This document shows, one piece after another, positions 6,634 to 12,916 of a stretch of 15,946 bases of DNA; position 1 is the stretch's first letter; each line of letters starts with the position of its first letter. This DNA is from JACRBK01 sp964427955 (lineage in GTDB: Bacteria > Chloroflexota > Anaerolineae > Aggregatilineales > Aggregatilineaceae): positions 1-15,946 of the forward strand of contig CAYRWY010000094.1 in assembly GCA_964427955.1 (NCBI GenBank), given 5' to 3'. The notes beneath the pieces are model-generated. The model saw only the letters and a list, made by a program, of their open reading frames with translations, searched no databases and had not been told where the DNA came from. A program made the position numbers and the translations under genes.

Positions 6634-8786
6634 ATCTGAGACTCCCCTGGGCCTCCCAACGCAGCAAGACGCTGACCTTTGCCATTCTGGTCGCCCTGCT
6701 CATGATTGCGGTGCTCAGTTATAAAGTGTACGGCTTGAAGAGCGGCATGTCCCCCAGCACCATGTGGGATACGATCAAAGCGTCGCCCGATTACCAGAGT
6801 GTGTTTGCCGTCAACTTCCTGATCGGCGTCAGCGTGCTGCTGCTGATCAACCAACTGCGGTGGGACGCGCTGCGCGTGCTGCTGACGGTCGGCGTGGCGC
6901 TGCTGCTCGGCTATTTGATGACGGCGTTCTTCAACCTGGATGCCGCGGTGCGGCTCACGCGCGGTGAATTTCGCCTTCAAGTCCATTCGGACGCCGAGCC
7001 GCTGACCAATATCAAGTACGGGGATGACGTCACCGCTACCCTGAACGATCCGAAAGCGGAGACCCCGATCACCGAAGGGATTTACCGGTTTGCGGGCAAC
7101 CAGGGCGATGTCGTGTCGATTGCGGCCTATTCCGCCGAACGGCGCTCCGACCTGAATATGCAGGTGGCGCTCCTCGACTCGACCGGCCAGGTCCTCCAGG
7201 ACAATCAAGACGCCCCGCAAGACCTGAGAAAAGGAACCTTCCGCCGCTACTTGCAGAGTGACGGCGATGCGCTCATCGCGAACTATACGCTGCCCGCCGA
7301 GGGCATCTACACCATCCAGGCTAAGCCGGAAGCCGACAGTGTCGATCAGCAGGCGGATTTCACCGTGGCGCTGATCTCCGACAATACCCCGCCGGTCGAT
7401 GTCGCCTATAACGGCGACGCGGTGGGGGGGGCCTTCAATGCCGAAAAAACCGACAACCCGCTGAAAAAGGCCGCTTACCGGTTCGCGGGACGGCAGGGCG
7501 ATGCCGTGACCATCATGGCTTATGCCCTGCGCCAGGTGGATGAGGTCAACCTGGAACTATCGATCACCAACTCCGCCGGTAAGGTAGTGGTGGCGGCCAA
7601 AAGCTCGACCGACGAGCAGCACGACGCGTTCAGACCGTACGTCAAATCCTCGAAAGACCCCGTCATCGAGAATTTCACGCTGCCCGCCGATGGCATCTAC
7701 ACCGTCCACGTCCAGCCGGAACCGATCAGCACCTCGACCAAGTTCAACGAGATGTTCTCGTCCACGAACAAAGCCTACGATTCGTTCTTGCTGGGGCCGC
7801 TCGGTCGCATCAACCGCTGGATCATCTGGATTCGCGACGCCATCACCCTGATCATGGCGGGTCTGGCCATCGCCATCGTCTTCCGGGCCGAGCAGTTCAG
7901 CCTGGGCGCGGAAGGACAGATCTGCCTGGGGGCGCTCGTCTCCGGCGTCATCGGGCTGTCGTTTGGCGACGTGCCGAAAACGCTGCTGGTGCCCATCATG
8001 CTGCTCTCGGCGGCGACGGTGGGCTTCCTGTGGGGCTTGATCCCCGGCGTGCTCAAGGCGTACCTGGGGGCGAACGAACTGGTTTCCACTCTGATGCTCA
8101 ACACCATCGCCATCCGGTTCTACGAGATGGTACTGATCTGGCAGTTGAAGCCGCCGGAAGCGGGTGGACCCTATACCGACCCGATAGCCCCTAACGGGCT
8201 GCTGCACCCTATTATCGACGTCGCCGGTGATCAGGTGAGCATTGCCGTCTACCTTTTGATCGGGCTGGTGGTGCTGACCTGGCTGTTGATCCAGCGCACC
8301 CCGATTGGCTACGAAATCCGCATGATCGGGGCCAACATCAAGTTCACGACCTATGGCGGCGTGAATACCAAGCGCACGATCATGCTGGCGATGGCGATCA
8401 GCGGGATCGTGGCCGGTCTGACCGGCGCTCACCTGGCGATGGGCATCCACCGCAAGCTGCTGCAAGGCATCTCGGCGGGCCTGGCCTTCGAAGGCGTGGT
8501 CGTGGCGCTGCTGGCGCGTAACGATCCGCTGGTCGTGCCCTTCACCGGCCTGCTGTACGCCTATCTCCGCACCGGGGCGCAGATGATGGAACAGGACACC
8601 AATGTCAGTTCCGAAGTCGTGCGCATCATCCAGGCGGTCGTCATCCTGCTGATCACGGCAGAAGCCGTGGTCACGTTCTTCCAGCGGAGGCGTCAAGTGC
8701 GGCGGCGCGGCACCCTGGACCTGGACCTGGAACCGGATAAAACTCCCCCACCACCGGTCCCTGCTGAAGGAGGAGTCAATGGATAG
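6630..8786 (+). CDS. ABC importer permease 1 (BPD_transp_2 family) with inserted tandem PPC-like extracytoplasmic domains
   Basis: A 718-residue protein, about twice the usual ~350 for YufP/NupB-like permeases. Residues 15-32, 57-74 and 83-101 are hydrophobic helices; positive charges place the N-terminus and the 75-82 loop inside, so residues 102-395 should be outside. That external part holds two related domains. Domain 1 (~113-250) contains YRFAGNQGDVVSI, a N-L-x-x-x-V-A-L-L-D-S-T-G strand pair and YTLPAEGIYTIQAKPE. Domain 2 (~256-365) repeats this as YRFAGRQGDAVTI, NLELSITNSAGK and FTLPADGIYTVHVQPE. The G-D-x-V-x-I and LP-x-x-G-x-Y-x-x-x-V patterns resemble bacterial pre-peptidase C-terminal (PPC) beta-sandwiches. 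From ~398 the normal permease core follows: LIMAGLAIAIVFRAEQFSLG, AEGQICLGA, ANELVSTLMLN, and a C-terminal helix ending ~684 before a basic, proline-rich tail. The opening MWDTIKAS stretch resembles the first loop of ordinary permeases, so the insert appears to sit in that loop. Start overlaps the ATPase stop by 4 bp. Confidence 0.92.
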   Translation: MNLRLPWASQRSKTLTFAILVALLMIAVLSYKVYGLKSGMSPSTMWDTIKASPDYQSVFAVNFLIGVSVLLLINQLRWDALRVLLTVGVALLLGYLMTAFFNLDAAVRLTRGEFRLQVHSDAEPLTNIKYGDDVTATLNDPKAETPITEGIYRFAGNQGDVVSIAAYSAERRSDLNMQVALLDSTGQVLQDNQDAPQDLRKGTFRRYLQSDGDALIANYTLPAEGIYTIQAKPEADSVDQQADFTVALISDNTPPVDVAYNGDAVGGAFNAEKTDNPLKKAAYRFAGRQGDAVTIMAYALRQVDEVNLELSITNSAGKVVVAAKSSTDEQHDAFRPYVKSSKDPVIENFTLPADGIYTVHVQPEPISTSTKFNEMFSSTNKAYDSFLLGPLGRINRWIIWIRDAITLIMAGLAIAIVFRAEQFSLGAEGQICLGALVSGVIGLSFGDVPKTLLVPIMLLSAATVGFLWGLIPGVLKAYLGANELVSTLMLNTIAIRFYEMVLIWQLKPPEAGGPYTDPIAPNGLLHPIIDVAGDQVSIAVYLLIGLVVLTWLLIQRTPIGYEIRMIGANIKFTTYGGVNTKRTIMLAMAISGIVAGLTGAHLAMGIHRKLLQGISAGLAFEGVVVALLARNDPLVVPFTGLLYAYLRTGAQMMEQDTNVSSEVVRIIQAVVILLITAEAVVTFFQRRRQVRRRGTLDLDLEPDKTPPPPVPAEGGVNG

Positions 8787-10239
8787 CAGTCTGTATCACA
8801 ACGTCTTGCAGGGCATTTTCAGTGCCGCATTTCTGGCCTCGATCTTGCGCGTGACGACGCCGATTCTGCTGCCATCCCTGGGGTGCCTGGTTTCGGATCG
8901 GGCCGGGGTCGTCAACATCGGCATGGAAGGCACCATGCTGATCTCGGCCTTGACGGGGGTGGTGTTCAGCGCCTATGCCACCGACTGGTTTGGAGCGTCC
9001 ACCGGAAAGGCGATTGGCCCCTGGCTGGGGCTGTTCATGGGCGTGTTGATCGGCGTCCTGGTCGCGCTCATGCTGGGGTTCTTCCATCTGAAGCTGAAGG
9101 CCAACCTGATCCTGTCCGGCATCGCGATCAACCTGCTGGGCCAGGCCGGAACGGTCGCCGTGATGTACGAACTGACCGGCGATAAGGGCAATACCAAAGG
9201 CGGTCTGACCAGCTTCAGTATGCCGTTCGTCCAACTGCCGGATTTTCTGAACGATATTCCGGTGGTGTCGTTCTTCTTCAAAGTCTTCGACAACCAGAAC
9301 CTCATGACCTGGATCGCCTTCGCGATCGTGATCCTGGTGTGGTACTTCATGTACCGCACGCCAACGGGCGTGCATCTGCGCGCGGTCGGGCGGAATCCTG
9401 CCGCTGCCGCTTCGGTCGGTATCCCGGTGACGCGCGTGCGCTACCTGGCGCTGGCGCTGAGCGGGATGCTGGCGGCCCTGGGCGGCATTCACATGAGCAT
9501 GGGCTATCTGAACTTCTTCCAGGCCAACATGACCGCCGGGCGCGGGTTCATCGCCCTGGCGACGCCCTACCTCGGCGGGGGACACCCCATCGGGACCGGG
9601 CTGGCCTCGCTGATCTTCGGCTTCTTCGACGCGCTGTCGATCCGCATCGGCACGCTGAAGATCCCCTCTCAGCTTCCCAACATGCTGCCGTACATCGCGA
9701 CCGTCATGGCGCTGGTCATCTATGCGCTGCAAAATCAACTGACCGTGCATGTGCGGACGCTGCGCTCTGCCGAAGGCGAGCGGTTTGACGCCAACTTCTG
9801 GAAGGCGATCCAGCGCCTGAGCGTGCTACACATGTTCATGGCGATGATCGCGGTGCTGGGCGTCATTATCTGCATCAGCATGTACTGCGCCCCGGACGGT
9901 TTCAAAGGTATGATCAAAGGCTGGGACGAGATGGACGTCCGCATTTATGGCGGCGGGATCGGCCTGCTCTCGCTGGTCGTGATCTTGGCCAACCTGCCCT
10001 TCATGCTCGACGTCGAACGCATCGGGCGCAAGCTGTGGTTCAGTGCGGTGGCGTCCGTGTTGGCGTTGTGGATTTACCTGGGGCTGCTGGTGATGCTGTT
10101 CCTCCAGACCACGTCCATCGACAACATCGCGATCCCGTTGGGGATGGCGTTGGGACTGGTCGCCGCCGCCGTGACCTGGACGGAGTTCGGCGGACGCTAC
10201 CTGCTGCGCAGCCAGCGCCAGGCGGTAGCCGTGTCCTGA
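8779..10239 (+). CDS. ABC importer permease 2 (BPD_transp_2 family) with extra C-terminal membrane domain
   Basis: A 486-residue integral membrane protein; YufQ/NupC-like partners are usually ~310-320. Residues 1-325 are the permease: PILLPSLGCLVSDRAGVVNIGMEGTM (28-53) with the family's N-I-G-x-E-G-x-M stretch, LILSGIAINLLG (110-121), RTPTGVHLRAVGRNPAAAASVGI (193-215), ALSGMLAALGGIHMSMG (226-242) and the coupling-loop region ALATPYLGGGHPIGT (259-273). Residues ~330-486 are an addition: a charged linker, then about four further hydrophobic helices (near 349-369, 393-410, 420-442 and 450-467) and a basic C-terminus. It pairs with permease 1 to form the transport channel. The ribosome site AAGGAGG (8767-8773) lies five bases before ATG 8779, and the gene overlaps the end of permease 1 by 8 bp in another frame. 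It is the last gene of the importer; the repeat-rich spacer follows. Confidence 0.93.
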   Translation: MDSSLYHNVLQGIFSAAFLASILRVTTPILLPSLGCLVSDRAGVVNIGMEGTMLISALTGVVFSAYATDWFGASTGKAIGPWLGLFMGVLIGVLVALMLGFFHLKLKANLILSGIAINLLGQAGTVAVMYELTGDKGNTKGGLTSFSMPFVQLPDFLNDIPVVSFFFKVFDNQNLMTWIAFAIVILVWYFMYRTPTGVHLRAVGRNPAAAASVGIPVTRVRYLALALSGMLAALGGIHMSMGYLNFFQANMTAGRGFIALATPYLGGGHPIGTGLASLIFGFFDALSIRIGTLKIPSQLPNMLPYIATVMALVIYALQNQLTVHVRTLRSAEGERFDANFWKAIQRLSVLHMFMAMIAVLGVIICISMYCAPDGFKGMIKGWDEMDVRIYGGGIGLLSLVVILANLPFMLDVERIGRKLWFSAVASVLALWIYLGLLVMLFLQTTSIDNIAIPLGMALGLVAAAVTWTEFGGRYLLRSQRQAVAVS

Positions 10240-10274
10240 TCCCAGGACGGAAGTTACGTTACGCACTTCGCCAT

Positions 10275-10396
10275 TGACCTCACCCCCGGCCCCTCTCCAA
10301 AAGACGTGGAGAGGGGAGAATGCAGCGGACGCGCTCTCCTTCTCCCTCTCCAGGCAAGTTGGAGAGAGAGAAGGGGGTGGGGGTTGAGGGTGAGGT
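10275..10396. repeat. Complex palindromic repeat element (CCTCACCCCC...GGGTGAGG type)
   Basis: A ~120-bp element with nested inverted repeats. The outer arms are ACCTCACCC (10277-10285) and GGGTGAGGT (10388-10396). Inner hairpin 1 is CCCCTCTCC (10290-10298) with GGAGAGGGG (10308-10316). Inner hairpin 2 is CCTTCTCCCTCTCCA (about 10338-10352) with TGGAGAGAGAGAAGG (about 10360-10374), with one mismatch. Elements starting with CCTCACCCCCGGCCCCTCTCC are recalled as highly repeated intergenic sequences in Chloroflexota and other bacteria. It begins ~35 bp after the permease 2 stop and may end that transcript. It encodes no protein that can be supported. Confidence 0.75.
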
Positions 10397-10441
10397 AAAC
10401 CCCAAACAGCCTGGAATGGGGAGCTGCGTAACGTCAGTTAG

Positions 10442-10447
10442 TATAAT
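10442..10447 (+). promoter_or_regulatory. Possible -10 box (TATAAT) upstream of the ADP-ribosylglycohydrolase gene
   Basis: An exact TATAAT lies 68 bases before the GTG start at 10515. No acceptable TTGACA-like box is present 16-18 bases upstream and there is no extended TG motif, so it is only a candidate. If real, transcription starts near 10454 and the 10463-10486 hairpin would be in the leader. Confidence 0.35.
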
Positions 10448-10462
10448 CGTCAGAGGTACAGG

Positions 10463-10486
10463 TAGGGGCGTGAGAATACGCCCCTA
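10463..10486. repeat. Short perfect hairpin (TAGGGGCGT/ACGCCCCTA repeat)
   Basis: TAGGGGCGT (10463-10471) and ACGCCCCTA (10478-10486) pair perfectly around the loop GAGAAT. No T-run follows, so it is not a classic terminator. Sequences of the AGGGGCGT...ACGCCCCT form are recalled as dispersed repeats in Anaerolineae-like genomes. It lies 28 bp before the next start codon and could shape the leader of the ADP-ribosylglycohydrolase mRNA. Confidence 0.6.
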
Positions 10487-10514
10487 TCCTTCACATAGAA
10501 AAAAGGAAATCAAC

Positions 10515-11531
10515 GTGTCACTCAAAGATAAAATCCTGGGCGGGCTGTACGGCCAGGCCCTGGGAGATGCCTGGGGAATGCCCGCGTATTTCGACATCGA
10601 CGACACCTGGAAGGCGCACCGCGGTTGGATCACCGAATTCCGGCCCGGCCCCGCCGACCATCCGGTCCATTTCGGGCTGCCCGCCGGGCGCATCACGGAT
10701 GACTCCGAGCAGGCGTTTTCGCTGGCGCGAGCCTTCATCAAACACGGCGGCGTCACGCTGGCCGCGTCGGTCGAGGCGATCATCGACTGGTACGACCGGG
10801 TAGGCGGCGACGCGTCGCCCTACGTCGGGCCGAGCACCCGGCGCGGCGTCCAGGCGCTCAAGCGCGGTGACGATCCGCACACCACCGGCCTGTGGGGCGA
10901 TACCAACGGCTCGGCCATGCGTATTTCGCCGGTCGGGCTGCTGCATCCCGGCGATCCGATGGGTGCCATCGAGGACGCGGCGACTGTCTGTATCCCCACC
11001 CACAACACCAACGTGGCGATCTCCGGCGCGTGCGCCGTCGCCGCGGCCATTGCCATTGCCATGCTCGACAATATCTCGCTTGACGCGGTCGTCAGCGCGG
11101 GGATTCTCGGCGCAGAGCTGGGCCGGAAGAAAGGCCGGGCCTGGTTGGGACCGTCGGTCGCGCGCCGCATCCAGATGGCGGTCGAGATCGCCAGCGGGCC
11201 GGGTGACGACCTGACGCGCCTGCACGAAATCTACAACGCCGTCGGCACGTCGCTTTCGGTGCCCGAAACGGTCGGATCGGCGTTCGGCGTGTTGGTCATG
11301 GCCCAGGGCGATCCCAAGCAGACCGCGATCTATGCCGCCAACCTGTCCGGTGATGCGGACACCGTCGCGGCGATTGCGTGCGCCATCGCCGGGGCCTATG
11401 CCGGGATCGGCGCCTTCCCGGCTGAGATCATCGCCCGGATGGATGCTGACGAAGTGGTGGACTCCTATCACGTCCGCGATCTGGCGGAGGGCATCCAGGC
11501 GCTGATCTCAGCACGTTCTATCGACAGCTAA
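10515..11531 (+). CDS. ADP-ribosylglycohydrolase-family protein (DraG/ARH fold, YegU-like)
   Basis: A 338-residue, all-helical binuclear-metal hydrolase of the ARH/DraG superfamily. Motifs in order: GGLYGQALGDAWGMP (9-23), RITDDSEQA (59-67) with the T-D-D metal ligands, GDTNGSAMRISPVGLL (128-143), IPTHN (160-164), and LSGDADTVAAIACAIAGAYAG (277-297) with D280, D282 and T283 completing the metal site. Known members remove ADP-ribose from arginine, serine or small molecules; many bacterial ones are uncharacterised and sit beside PfkB kinases and nucleoside transporters, as E. coli YegU does with YegV and YegT. Here the neighbours suggest a nucleoside or ribosyl compound rather than a modified protein, but this is inference. 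Start: GTG 10515 with AAAAGGA (10501-10507) just upstream; the longer in-frame extension to 10320 runs through the repeat element and was rejected. First gene of the second rightward operon, 20 bp before the kinase. Confidence 0.92.
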   Translation: MSLKDKILGGLYGQALGDAWGMPAYFDIDDTWKAHRGWITEFRPGPADHPVHFGLPAGRITDDSEQAFSLARAFIKHGGVTLAASVEAIIDWYDRVGGDASPYVGPSTRRGVQALKRGDDPHTTGLWGDTNGSAMRISPVGLLHPGDPMGAIEDAATVCIPTHNTNVAISGACAVAAAIAIAMLDNISLDAVVSAGILGAELGRKKGRAWLGPSVARRIQMAVEIASGPGDDLTRLHEIYNAVGTSLSVPETVGSAFGVLVMAQGDPKQTAIYAANLSGDADTVAAIACAIAGAYAGIGAFPAEIIARMDADEVVDSYHVRDLAEGIQALISARSIDS

Positions 11532-11551
11532 ATTGAGGCTGAGGATTGATT

Positions 11552-12505
11552 ATGAGCAAACGCATCATCTCCGTCGGTGACCTGGTCCTCGATGTCGTCA
11601 TGCCGGTGCGCCTTCCCGTTGAGCCTGGTCGCCATCAGGACGTGACCAGCCGGCGCATCGAACCGGGCGGGGCGGGCAACTTTATGATCGCCGCGCGTCA
11701 CATGGGATTGGAAGTCGCGGCAGCGGGCACCGTGGGCGCGGACGCGTTCGGCGCCCAAATCCTGGAGATGCTGCGCGCGGAGGACGTCAATACCACGCAC
11801 GTCGTCAGCGTCCCCGGCTCGACCTCTACCCTCGTGATGGTGCTCACCGATCAGCATTCGGGCGAGCACACGTTCGTCGGCAGCTACGGCGGGGGCGGCG
11901 AAGTGCCCTATCCCGCCGGGCTGGATGCCACCATCGCCCAGGTCGATGCGCTGTTCTTGCAGGGCTACACCCTCTCCGAAAAACGCCTCGTGTCGATGGC
12001 GTTCCGCGCGGTGGAACGCGCCCTGGCGGTGGGCATTCCGATCTACCTGGACGTCGGCCCCTTCATGGCCTTCGTCACGCCGGAGAACGTCCAGCGCATC
12101 CTGACCTGCGCCTCGGTCCTGCTGCTCACGGAGGACGAAATCCCGCTGGTGGCCGGGGAATTGACCGGCGAAGACGCCTACGAGTATCTGCTGTCGCAAG
12201 GACCGCGCGTGCTGGTGATCAAACAGGGTGCGCAGGGCTGCACAGTCGTGAATCCGCAAGGTCGCCAGCGGGTGTCCGGGTTCCAGGTGCCGGTGGTGGA
12301 CACCGTCGGCGCGGGCGACTGTTTCGACGCGGCCTTTTTGGCCGGGCACCTCAACCGGCTGCCGCTGTGGGAGTGCGGGCGGCTGGCCAACGCGATGGGC
12401 GCGACGACCGTCCAGCGTATGGGCGCGGGCCGCAATGCGCCTACCTATGCTGAAGTGATCGCCCTGCTCAAACAGGCGGGCGATTTTATCGATCTGGGAT
12501 ACTAA
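11552..12505 (+). CDS. PfkB-family carbohydrate/nucleoside kinase, probable pseudouridine kinase by context
   Basis: A 317-residue ribokinase-fold kinase. It has the substrate-binding GDLVLD (9-14), PfkB signature 1 around EPGGAGNFMIAARHMG (37-52, with N43), the lid strand STSTLVMVL (90-98), and signature 2 VDTVGAGDCFDAAFLAG (249-265) with D256 of the GAGD anion hole as catalytic base. The usual N-x-x-E of the phosphate-handling loop is T-E-D-E-I here (193-197), a mild departure. PfkB enzymes phosphorylate the 5' (or equivalent) hydroxyl of sugars or nucleosides with ATP. Because psuG lies two genes downstream in the same operon, the natural role is making pseudouridine 5'-phosphate for PsuG. 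The sequence alone would not separate this from ribokinase-like or YegV-like kinases, so no symbol is given. Start: ATG 11552 with GAGG seven bases upstream; the earlier TTG (11546) is inside the spacer. Confidence 0.88.
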   Translation: MSKRIISVGDLVLDVVMPVRLPVEPGRHQDVTSRRIEPGGAGNFMIAARHMGLEVAAAGTVGADAFGAQILEMLRAEDVNTTHVVSVPGSTSTLVMVLTDQHSGEHTFVGSYGGGGEVPYPAGLDATIAQVDALFLQGYTLSEKRLVSMAFRAVERALAVGIPIYLDVGPFMAFVTPENVQRILTCASVLLLTEDEIPLVAGELTGEDAYEYLLSQGPRVLVIKQGAQGCTVVNPQGRQRVSGFQVPVVDTVGAGDCFDAAFLAGHLNRLPLWECGRLANAMGATTVQRMGAGRNAPTYAEVIALLKQAGDFIDLGY

Positions 12506-12508
12506 ACC

Positions 12509-12916
12509 ATGCTGAGCACCATCTCCATTCAAACCCCGCCGGGCGACGCCCTGGTGGACATCACCGCGCAGGTGCGCGACGCCGTCCACAAGACCGGCGT
12601 GACGTCGGGGCTGTGCGCGCTGATCGTGCCGCACACTACCGCCGCGATCACCATCAACTCGGCGCTAGACGCCGCGACGCCTAAGGACATCGTCGCCGAT
12701 CTGCGGCGGCTGGTCCCCACCCGCGTCGATTTCCAGCACCAGTACGACACCCCTGCCGATGCCGCCGGGCACATCAAATCGACGGTGGTCGGGCAGAGCG
12801 TGCTGGTGATCATCGACCAGGGCGACCTGCTGCTCGGCGGGTCGCAGAGCATCTTATTCTACGAATTTGACGGCCCGCGCGAGCGGAAGGTACAGATAAA
12901 GGTTATCGCAGGATGA
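12509..12916 (+). CDS. yjbQ: YjbQ/UPF0047-family protein
   Basis: A 135-residue protein of family-typical size. It has the family pattern: GLCALIVPHTTAAITIN (34-50) with H42, a DI..DL..LVP helix (60-70), HIKSTVVGQSVLVIIDQGDLLLGGSQSI (88-115) with H88, and the closing YEFDGPRERKV (118-128). E. coli YjbQ is reported to have a weak thiamine-phosphate-synthase-like activity, but the true function of the family is not settled. In many members the LLLG stretch is followed by T-W-Q-G-I; here it is G-S-Q-S-I, losing the conserved tryptophan. The gene lies between the kinase (3-bp gap) and psuG (4-bp ATGA overlap), so it is translated as part of the pseudouridine-type operon. No ribosome site is obvious, consistent with coupling to the kinase gene. 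Confidence 0.88.
   Translation: MLSTISIQTPPGDALVDITAQVRDAVHKTGVTSGLCALIVPHTTAAITINSALDAATPKDIVADLRRLVPTRVDFQHQYDTPADAAGHIKSTVVGQSVLVIIDQGDLLLGGSQSILFYEFDGPRERKVQIKVIAG

Noticed and set aside
10320..10514. N-terminal extension of the ADP-ribosylglycohydrolase frame
   Set aside because: The extension translates the palindromic repeat and the hairpin, and homologues begin at the MSLKDKILGGLYGQALGD segment preceded by a good ribosome site.
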